Below are positions 1 through 41,500 of a stretch of DNA of 64,000 nt, piece by piece; position 1 is the first letter of the stretch, and each line of letters opens with the position of its first letter. Under the pieces are notes generated by a model, which saw nothing but the letters and a program-made list of their open reading frames with translations, did no database searches and had not been told where the DNA came from. Made by a program: the position numbers and the translations under genes. Source of the stretch: Hoplostethus atlanticus (lineage: Eukaryota > Chordata > Actinopteri > Trachichthyiformes > Trachichthyidae); contig JAXDDX010000024.1 in the NCBI GenBank assembly GCA_034670405.1, forward strand, positions 186,001 to 250,000, written 5' to 3'.

Positions 1-96
1 CTTCGGCTTGATTGCTACCTACTCATACATTCACACACATGTGAGGACTGATTCATGTGTACATCTGGTAACTATTGTGTCTGTATATTTCACCAG

Positions 97-30834
<30,738 letters not shown>

Positions 30835-31680
30835 GGGCGGTGCGGGGGGGGGAGGGGGGCGGAGCTTGTCGTTGCACTGTGACCCTTGACCCTGGCAGGG
30901 GCCCTATCAGCACTGACGTGGGAGACTTGATGACCTCAGTGAAAGGCTATTTTTTTACACCGTGGTGGTCATGTTTGTAACCAACAGAGTACCTACAGTC
31001 AGACCGACCACTTGAGACTTCTTTTTTTCATGGATATTTTGGATAATTCTTGTTTTTTTTTTTTTTTTTTTTTTTTTGCCCAAATACTGTGACTGCATAT
31101 GTGAAAAGCTACACCCTATACCGTATCTATGCAATACTGGCCCCTGCACTGCTCTGTGGGGGGGTCTGTGTGACTGATCGTGGCCCACGGTGGTGGGTGG
31201 CGGGCAACATTAATTAAGAGGATGGCGGCCGCACTGTACATCACACCACAGGGTCCTAATCCACTCTGTCTCTAGAATATGCTGATCATAGATATACAAC
31301 TGTTGGTTCCGATATTTTTGTACAGAACTTTCATGTCTGAAGTCTGGAACCATTCACAATATTGCTTTGTTATACTCACAGATCAATAGGAAAATAGCTG
31401 TGATCAGCATTCTCCGAGACAACCCAAAGCCACATTTCGGAAATTGTGAACCGCTACAGTAGGTCCAAGATTATCGTTTTGTGTTTCCTCAGAGTTTTTC
31501 ACCGTGGCGTCGCATTCTCGCAAAAAGCCACATCAAGTAAGGTACCTAGGCTATGTGATCCCGGTGGAATCAAAGGCTTAAAAAGGGGCAATATTTTGTA
31601 TGGTTCCAGGCTATCATGCTTTGTCTTGCTTTTAAAAACAAATTAAAATTTTTGTGTCGCTTAAAACTGTGGCCTTAAAA
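30835..31680 (+). other. pdia5: pdia5 3' untranslated region (candidate extent)
   Basis: The sequence after TGA opens with a G-rich tract (30835-30863) and carries a T25 run at 31053-31077. A variant poly(A) signal ATTAAA at 31642-31647 is followed by TTTTTGTGTCG, a GU-rich context that fits cleavage shortly after. The end is inferred; later AATAAA hexamers near 32972 and 33393 are alternatives. Confidence 0.45.
31642..31647 (+). terminator. pdia5: Candidate poly(A) signal ATTAAA for pdia5
   Basis: ATTAAA about 810 nt after the stop, with a T/GT-rich downstream element. Confidence is limited because other hexamers occur further on. Confidence 0.35.
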
Positions 31681-34600
31681 TGTGTATCAAAACATAATTA
31701 GTCACTGGAACTGCAGACAGATGTAGTGATGTGAGGCTGTTGAGCATCATGTAAGCGGTAGAGAGTCTGCAGTTCCTTTCAATCATGGACCAGAGCAAGT
31801 CGAGGGAGGAAAAAAATGTAATAGGAACATTGAATAGCCAAAAATTGATGTGCATTGCCCTTTTGATATTGACACGCTCCATACATTTCCAAATATTAAC
31901 GATTGTTTGAGGCCTCCTGTTTATGCTGTAGTTAATATGCTTAGTATTACCTCTGTACCACTACATTCAGAATGGGACTCCATCAGGCTGTCAGCAAGTG
32001 TAGGGCTTATATACATTAGCCAAACTAAACCATGGGAGGAGGAAAATACAGGGGCCAAATGTTGCATGTTGATAATACAATGTCCAAGATGTGGAATTTC
32101 CCTCCATCAAATTAAGTAACCATATCCCACACTTCCATCTACATTCATTTGGTGGCTATGTAACTGTACATTGTTCAGGGAGATGCTGGGGTAATTCAGA
32201 CCTCTGGTTTACACTTAGGAGATTCAGGGTATTGGTTTTAGTGAGCCCAGCCTGTTTTATGTCCACGTGTTTCTACCCCAGCTGAACAATACCAAGGAGC
32301 CAAGAGCATAATTTGCCTCTGTTCTGGAAGCAGAGGCCCACCACTGAATTGTGGATACTCTTGCCAACATTGCCTCAATCTGTGTGTCTGCCTGCCCTGC
32401 CTTGGCCTGATCTGGGCTGGGCTGGAATGGATTGGCTTGCTTTATTTGGACAGTGTTCTCCCATGTATCCCGGCTCAGCCGAAGGGATGACTTCACCGTG
32501 AAATCCAAGGTGCACCAAAGTCAATGAGGTCCCCAGACCCCCCCCCCTCCCTCTTTCTCGGACACCTGGTGCCATCATTGATACCGGGGCCATTATCATT
32601 ACCTATGTGGCGACTTTAATGCTGTGTGTTTTCAACTCCCAGGCTTAAGCCGCTATAAATATTTAAAGGCTTATCTGTAGCTGAACTTGTGTTTTATTAT
32701 TCAAGACTTTGGTTTCTTTCATTATGAATAAGGTTCTCAGGGATAGCGAAACACAATTAAAGGGAACTAGTTCGTTTGTAATTTGCATTCCAGCTGGAAG
32801 TTTTGGAGCCCTTAGGTCGCCTAATTTAGAGTGTTTACATTTGTATCCCAAGAAAAAGAACAAAATTCATAGATTGAATTGTCCACTTTTCACAGAGTTC
32901 CTGTGCTTTGTCATGGCGAGATGTACCAAATAATACACGTTGGGTCAACAGATGTTAATGAAGCATTTCTAAATAAACATGAACATCGTGATTCTCAATG
33001 GACTACTTCCAAGTGGAACTGTCTCAAATGTTCTGGCTGGCACCAAACGCTGTTTTTGTCTTCAGTGTTCAATGTGATGGTTACATTTCATGGTATGCAA
33101 GAGCAGGACTTGCTGCAGCATCAGCTGAAAGAATGCTTTACAGTTAGGTGTTGACAATTAGGTGTTCGGTTTCCTCTCTTGTGGGGAAACGGTCACCTTT
33201 GTTTGTTTTTCTTTAAGGGTCTCCACAGTGCTATCACATGTTTAATGAATATTGTCTCTTATCCCAAAGGAATCCGTATTGTGTGGGAATTTGTCACACT
33301 TATGCCAAGAAGTCATTGTTGCCTTTGTTGATTTTTCTGTGCCCAGCCATATGTACAGTTTTGCCCCTTACAGGACCTTGCGAGATAAAAAAGAATAAAG
33401 TCATACATTTCCAAAATGTTGTCAGTTGTAACGTTTATATGCTGTCAAGATTTCTGCTCTTTGTACTACTCTGAAGAATAGTACCCAAGTTTAAAGTTTA
33501 AAGCAAAGATCATTTCTGAGAGTCCATGTAGCAAAAAGATACATTATAGACAAATGGGTGAAAATGTGCTGACTTGGAAACATCGTGGATAAGAATGTGG
33601 AGCATGAGAACTTATTATAATATTATTTTAAAGCAGTCCAACAACATCGAGCTTGACTTACGGCACACAACAATAAATAGAAGTTGACCTTGTAGGGTCA
33701 GTGAGCTGATGGACACTCCTGGTGAAAGCAGTTTTTGTGCCCATGTGTTTTGACATTCGTCCTGGTTCTACATCTCAGACGGAAAACAAATATACCACTA
33801 CCAGCGCTGACACTAGCAGAACTGACACTAATGGCTTCACTATGAGAAATGGCACTGGGTCCAAAAGTGACCCCTCTAATAGTGATGTCACTGAAACCTG
33901 TCTGCTCCGTTGCAGAGCTTTTCCAATAACCAAACTCTATTTCCAGGAATGCAAGCGTGTTAAACCCTACGAATCATGGCTTTTGGGATGAGGATTTGTG
34001 TTTTTTTCCCCCGCACAATTAATGTAGCTGGATTCACAAAACTTGCCCGAGGCTTGGTCCAAACTTAAGAGTGACATTGGGACTGAAGTTTCTTCTGCTC
34101 AGTGTTTTTTCTGGTCTGTGAGTCATGCAAGTCCGCTTAGATAAACTGCTGTTGTTGGGATGCAGGCAGTGTTGAGCTATAGCAGGCTGATTAATGCCTG
34201 TGGGCATAGGCAGAAATACCCACTCAATCCCAATTTCACTTTGAAGGATTTTAGAGGGGGCAGAACACTTTTCATCCCTGGTAGCATTGCTTTTTTTGTG
34301 GAAACAGGGTTTTCTTGGCGGGGCAAGGATTTTAACCTGTGGAGAAAGAACATAAGAAATGGAGGGCATAGAGTTGTTAATACAAAGTCAAGGTCTGGCT
34401 GGGATTTAAGTCTCCTTAACAAAAGCCATTCTTCCTTTATGGGTAATTGTGCTTTTGTGCTGTTCAGGGTCTCATCTCCTTGACCTCATTCTACACTGCA
34501 TCTTATCTGCCTGCCTATCTTGTCCCTCACGTAGTATGCTTCTTTGTGCTCTCTTTATGTTCATTTTATGCCCACACATGCCCACACCATGCCCTCTTAG

Positions 34601-36361
34601 TTATCCGGCTTATCTGCCAAAAAGCGTTTTTCTGTTGTTGAGTCTGTTGGTTCTTTCTGTACAGACATTGAACCCATACCCTGTTACTTTGCAATAGTTT
34701 GGAGATGAACTGCATTGGGGACGATTCAATATGCCGAGATTGGGACAAATTGGTCCAAACACTAGAAGTCAAAGAAATAAATAGACCCCTCTGTATCTGC
34801 TTGGGAGAGATAAAGATTTTCTTTGGCTCTTTTCCCAAGAGGCACTAATCAAAATGATTTACACCCCTTGCTGAAAGATTCATATGCTCACTTTCTGTGC
34901 AGCTCAATGGAGCTGTCAGTCAACAGTGAGTAGAGCAGCATCCTTTTTATGATTGCTGATAGCAATTGGTAAATTATAGTTTGGGGAATCCATCACGGTC
35001 ACACCACGAAACAACTGAATGCTCATCCTTGATTGCTCGGTGACAATATCAATGGAAAATGAATTGCCCTCTGAATGGATTGGTCCCATGCTTTCAAGAC
35101 AAGAAAATAGGAACTGTTCAAGTCCATGCATCCTAGATTCACAGAAATCCATACATACTCTACGTTGAATGGTGAGAATTGATTGTGAGTTCATCCGTGT
35201 TTCAGGTTGAATCGACCTATAGCGTAAAGGCTTTCTTTACAGGCCTAAAAGGTTTCCAGATATTGAGCCTTATTTGGCAGAAAACAGCCAATGCCTTCAT
35301 ACAGTTTTGATTTACAGATGAACTGCCATTAGTAATATAACTGATTAGACAAAGGCATGTATAAGGATCAAAGTATTCCTTGTCAATGTATTTAGGATTC
35401 TCAATCCATTTGTCTTGTGTTGATGATGCAGTATCGTGTCCCATTTTCCTATTGTATCTACCCGCTGTGAGATGGAGTGGGAACACTGACCTATGAACAT
35501 GTTTTTGCTTTCAGATCATAGTGAATGAGATAGGTAAGGGGATGTGGTCTGTGATCCTAGATAACTCAGAGGGTTTATATAAAAGAGGATCCAGATCTGA
35601 GGGTAGTCTGTCAGCTAGAAAACATTTCAATGACTCTTAAGAGCTGAGACAATGTGTATCACCCAGTCACAGTGTTGACAAGTGAAATCACTTTGAGCTT
35701 TTTGTGATTGTTTGAAAAACATTTATCACCAGAGTAAATTAATCTACAGCATATACTTGTAATATTTTGTGTCACCACCATCAGATGGACTTTGTACATT
35801 TTAAAGAAATGTGCAGGCAAAGGGGTTTGATCAATTAAACTTACTTTCCCAAACTTTTGTTTTTATCTTCAGAAGTATTATTGTACCTTGATTTAAAAGA
35901 CAAAGTTAAATGGGAATTTGAGAAGGCAACTATTTAAGGAAGTGCAGCACCAGAACAAAATAAATCAGATTAATATGCTTTTTATGAAGTCTGCTGATAT
36001 TCACACAAATCAGGAAATTATCTGCAAAAAATCATTCATTTTGTGAAAAGGCTGAACCCAAACATGGTTTGAGACCTAAGAGATTGTTCTAGAAATGTTT
36101 TTAGATAAATCCCGGGTCTCAAGAATTATTCAAACTTGAATACATGTGATGATGACATCATCAGTAACAGAAAACGTGGTAAATGCAAATACATTTGCAC
36201 CTTTATTTAGACTGTCACTATGAATAACAACGTCACCTCCCTCTCACCTGACATTCTCTGCACTAAACAATCCCCTGGACCTGTGGCTATTCATCAAGCT
36301 GTCAGCAACAGCAGACATCTATCATTGAACTTTCTCTCCCTCTGTGTCTCGCTCTGTGTGT

Positions 36362-36393
<32 letters not shown>

Positions 36394-37400
36394 AAAGTCC
36401 GTAGGGGTGCAGAGGAGGTCCCTTCAGGCTGACACATTGCCTGGGCTCTGAGGAGATTGCATGGGTGTGTGAAAGATGAGACCAGTAAATGTCTCTGTAT
36501 TGTTGTTTTCATTTCCTCCTTTAGCCATAGTTGTGCTTTGCTCTTTTCTAACAAGGAATGAATGAAAAAATAAATGCTGATGCCAGTGAATGCCCTACTT
36601 CAGGTTTGAGTGGAACACTGAAGCCACTAAAGCTTGGCAGGCTCTGGATACATATTATTAATTTTTCATATTATTTTAATTTTAACCAGATTCTTGGATT
36701 AGGTTTAATTTGTTTATGGCTTCCAGAGAACAGCAACTGGGGCAACTAGCAGAGATGAGATTCAAAATAGAAGTACAGTGAAAATCTAACATATGAAACA
36801 TAATAACGACCACAAAAATAATGATCTTGTGAATATGAAGGTATTTTTTCTAGAAAGAACATATGAATATCACACTATTTACAGAGGGTTACTGAGTTTA
36901 CTAAGTCCCAACATACATTTATGTTCTCTAATCTTTAAAACGGCATTTTCCCAGAAATGCAAGGGGGGTCCGGGGTCATGGATCGCTGGGAAGAAATTTA
37001 AATTTATTTCTGAAATTCTGAAATTGTATCTGTCCGTACTGGATAAAAGAAGGAAGCAAATGTCTTATTTTATGAAGAGGATGAAAATATTCATGAAGCC
37101 TTAAATGTTCACTGCTGACCAATGGAAGCAGATTAAAGAGAAATTTGAATAGGGTTTGAACGCCCTTACAGTGAAATTAAACTGGTGCTCCTCAGACCCC
37201 ACTTTGGGAATCACTAGCTCAAGGTATAATAATGAGAATGCAACATAGCTTCCTCCTTTTGATATAAATTGCCACTATCATAAAAAACGTAGAAAACCTA
37301 TTATAGATGTAATTTGCTGAACAAAGGCTCGGTTAGTACATTTAAAGTTCTTCAATAGCAATTTCTGAATGAGAATATGGAGCATCATTTCATTTATGTG
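31680..37400. other. Intergenic region between pdia5 and sec22a
   Basis: About 5.7 kb of AT-rich, repeat-poor sequence with a short CA run at 36370-36393. Open frames here are short, lack splice-site support and do not resemble any family I know. No coding or RNA gene is supported. Confidence 0.65.
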
Positions 37401-37900
37401 ATGTGAGTTTGGCTTTACCCACAATCCACAGCGGCAGAGCCACGTAAACGTCAATAATCATCGCTCAAGCTAGCTAGAATTAACTTCCACATAATGCTAC
37501 ACTCACTCTCCACGTATTAAAGACCTGTCGCAGTTCGTCAGACATATGCGTCTCTTCAGGTTTGCTCACTACCTTGCCTTGACCAGTGTACTTGCAAACT
37601 AGTTAGCTACTAGCCTGCTAATCTTAACTAGAAAGGTAATATTAGCAAGCAGCCAATTTAGCCATAACCGTTAGCTACCGTTAGCTTTCCAGCCTGGCCT
37701 GATATAGGTGATTGTACGCTAACGTTGTCAAGGGAATAACTTACATCATGACGAGTTTCGATATAACTAAAACTTGTACCCAACCCTAAACGCTGACAGT
37801 AAGTGAATTAAGCTAACGTTAGCTGATATTACGTTACCTATTCTCTGCCCCTTACTAACTCAAGGCTGCTAAACGTTTGCGTCTTTCTCCTGGCTAAGTC
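37400..37900 (+). promoter_or_regulatory. sec22a: Candidate sec22a promoter / noncoding first exon region
   Basis: The start codon of sec22a follows an intron-type acceptor (gtgtgcag at 38345-38352), which implies an upstream noncoding exon. Around 37.4-37.9 kb the sequence has more CpG than its surroundings (acgtaaacgtc, tcgcagttcgtc, acgttagc repeats). A possible exon end is ctcttcag|gtttg near 37560. No TATA box or start site can be fixed. Confidence 0.3.
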
Positions 37901-38381
37901 GTTGTGGTGCCCTACTGGCCCGTCAGTTTATAAATTCACGTTTTGGGTTTATTCTATTAAGTTTGCTTATAAAACTATTAAGCTATCGAGTTTTGTCACG
38001 AATACTGGGGAGGAACTTGGGCACAATTGTCCTCATAATGCTTAAAGTGCTTCCTTAAGGCTCCTTCTGTCTCTAGAGCTATCCGTGGTTCTGATTGTAG
38101 CCCATAGAAAGACAGACAGACAGATAGACCGACTGTCAGACAAGGCTTTGCTATAAATTAGAGAAATCGATTTGATTTTGACCTTATGATTATCCAGGAA
38201 GCACACATGCAATGTTGCAATTTCAAATTGAATCATATTGAATTTGATAGCTGAACTCATGGATATTTGCATTGCAGGCTAATTAAAGCATAAAGTAGTA
38301 CATTTTAGCTCTGTCTCAATAAGTTCTCCCCTTTCTCTGCTTATGTGTGCAGGGCTTCAGTGAGACTGCAAGAATTGTAAG

Positions 38382-38563
38382 ATGTCAATGGTGCTGTTTG
38401 CCTCCGTGGTGAGGGTCGGGGATGGCCTGCCTCTCTCTGCATCCACTGACTATGAACAGGACAAAGGGCTTCAGGAGACCAAGAAGCACCTCAAAGGCCT
38501 CTCCAAGAAACTCAGCCAGTTCCCTGACCGCTGCACACTCAAGACTGGACAATACAATGTTAA
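38382..38563 (+). CDS. sec22a: sec22a coding exon 1 (start, longin domain)
   Basis: Starts [20 protein letters not shown] and ends [10 protein letters not shown] with AA|gtaggt. The exon probably begins at 38353 after gtgtgcag, leaving 29 nt of 5' UTR in it. An in-frame stop (TAA at 38379) immediately precedes the ATG, so the frame cannot extend upstream. Confidence 0.94.
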
Positions 38564-41500
38564 GTAGGTGTCAGTGGAAGTTTAAATTATTGTATTGGTC
38601 GGGCTGTATGGCATAATATACATTCACATAAACCCCAGAGAATCAAAAAGACCAATTACCCAAACGAGCATAATAAACTGAATGTGCTCAATTTTGATGT
38701 TCTGTTATACGTGCACATATTTGTATGTGCTTGTTACATTTTATTTTTTTTTTAATGTTTTTCATAGTATTTAAGTATTGAGTATGTCAGTCATTAATTG
38801 GTTTGAGCAACCTCCATTTCTGGTGGAACTGGATTAGTGACTGGATGCTTTCACGCTTTAAATATGATAATGTGCAGACAATTTGTGAGTCTAACTTCAT
38901 TTATTTAGCACATTTCCAGTTCAAGTAATATAATGCAGTTGCATGATTTTAGATTTTAGAACATTGCCTCGTCTTCACCCACTGAGCCCCATGGGTGATT
39001 AAACCGTCTATAGTTGACAATTTTGGTGATCTTTTGCTGACCCCCTACCATAATTTTGGTGGTAAATATTTGGAAGTCCATTAATATGAAGGGTTTGACA
39101 GCTAGGCTGCCATGTAAGATGTCAGAGAGTTTTTTTTAAAGACCCACTGGGGCTTGAGGAAATGCTTTGAAATTCACTCGAGCACTGTTTGTTATGAGCT
39201 AATTAGTCTCATTAAGTGGATATCAACTTAAAAGAAAGAAACAGAGGCTCAGCCATCTATGAGCAAACTGTACCCCCCTTTGCCCAGAGTCTCCTTTTGA
39301 TATGACTTCCTTTAATCAAGGCAAGCCATCAGCATCCAAGGAAGAGAGAGACAGAGAAGGTCACCAAGAACCAGGCAGTGTTTTAAGTCACAGGCTAATA
39401 TAATCTGTGATATGTTGGGCCTTTCAGAGGCTGTGTGGGCTGTGATTCCAGTGCCCAGGCCACTCCACACATACAATATTTACCATCACCCAACCTTGAG
39501 AGAGAGCTAGGTGTCTGTCCCCGTTAGTTGTGTATGACTGATCTATTTGACAACCAAGACACCTAAGCTACACAGTGTGACAGCTATGAGCATCTGAGTC
39601 ACCCTCACTCTTCAGATCTCTGTGACACTTCTGTTTTGGTTCATCAAGCCACATTTTAATCATCACTTGCATCTGTACTGTTTGTACTGTTTGTTGACCA
39701 TTGTGTTGTACATCCATTTAGATGTTGTGACAATCAGCTTTCACTCAAATGTTCTCCCAGCTTTTCAGATAATTTGGGAGTTCTTATATCTTTGGAATTG
39801 TATTTGCCTGCATTATATTAAGACACTGCAGAGCTGAAGGGTAGAGTGACTGCATTTTAATATGAGAATTGAGTACATTTAAATCTGGGTGTGAAATTGT
39901 GTTTAATTAGCCATTCAGAAGATGTGAATTGTCTTTGCAGGCAGAATATGCTGTATAGTGTTTGTACTGAAAATACAGGTTTTGTGTGTGTTTCAAACCA
40001 ATGGCATCAGAGTCTGTATTTGGCATGGTATCCTAATTACAGTATCCCAAGGTTTCCATCAAGAAAAAAATAGTTTTGTGTGTTAACGCAATACTGAAAG
40101 TGTGTGTGTGTCAGTTTCACAAGCTCGCTGGGCGTAGGCTACCTGATGGTGTGCACGGAGAATTACCCCAACGTGCTGGCCTTCTGCTTCCTGGACGAGC
40201 TACAGAGGGAGTTCATCGTCACCTATGACACCAAGCGAATCAACGGCGCCGTGCGGCCATACTCCCTCATCGAGTTTGGTGAGCTCCCAAATGGTCCCCC
40301 TATTAAAAGTTGTTAAGCTATGTGAGATCATGCACTGTTGTCACAGGCAGAAGTTTCAAATGCACATGCATACTTTTTGTTGAAAAGCTCTTTACATATT
40401 TTCTTGACTGTTGAGCAGGTTTTGCACTTAAGTGTATTAAGCTAACAGAAAGGACTGCTTTCTCATGTGTACTGTGTATGGATTTGGTTATTTCAGTTGC
40501 ACTTTGTGCTACCTGTGTTGTGACCCTATTGTTGTTGTGCTGATAACCACCCGTCAGACACCTTCATCCAGAAGACCAAGCAACGGTACAACAGCCCCCG
40601 CTCCCTGTCCACCAAGATAAACCTGGCTGACATGCAGACAGAGATCAAGCTGCGACCGCCCTACCAACTCTCCCCTGAGGACCTAAACTCCATCAATGGA
40701 TTCTCAATGCACACCCCCTCCAAGTACAAGGGCATAGGTAGGACACTAGTTGGATACTACACAGTGGCGCTCCCTTATTGTTATATGCCCCATCCTAGCA
40801 TGAGAGGTTGGCTATTGTAATGGACTACAATACACTCATTTCTTAGCACTCCATCCTATTATCATTCTTGACACCCCATCCTAGAAGAAGGGCATAGGAA
40901 GGTTACTGGGAGATTCTCACAATATACATTCTCCAGTACAAGGATAGTATAGGAACAATACTGTAGGGGCTGCTACATGTCAGACTCCCTTCTTGCAACA
41001 CACACCATCTGAATAAAAGGCCATAGGAAGGATTCTGGATGACGTAGCAACTCAAAACTACCACTCTCCAGGCACAGATATAGGACTGTTTGATTTGTCT
41101 GCTTAATATCACTTCACATGCTCCCTGTTATCTCATATTTTCAGCTGTAGGGTGATAGACCAGTGGACATCAAAGCTATGAAATATTCAAGGTGTGCTTG
41201 ACATGATGTTTTACGGTACATTTACATCATACTCTACCTCACACTGCTTGTGAGGTAATTTTACTAAATCCTTCATATAGAGTTGTGGGAAAACGTTTGT
41301 GAACCCTTTTGAATTACCTGCATTCCTGTAGAAATGGCTCCTAAAAATATGGTCTGATCTTCATAAGTCATAAAAATAGATACACAATGTGATTTACAAA
41401 TAACACACACGCATTGGAAGAAGTATGTGAACCATGAGATTTAGTAACTGGTGGAACCTCCTTTAGCAGTAATAACCTCAACCAAACGTTTCCTCTACTT

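Noticed and set aside
33722..33991. An 89-codon plus-strand open frame in the intergenic region
   Set aside because: Ser/Thr-rich with no recognised domain, no splice or promoter context; likely chance.
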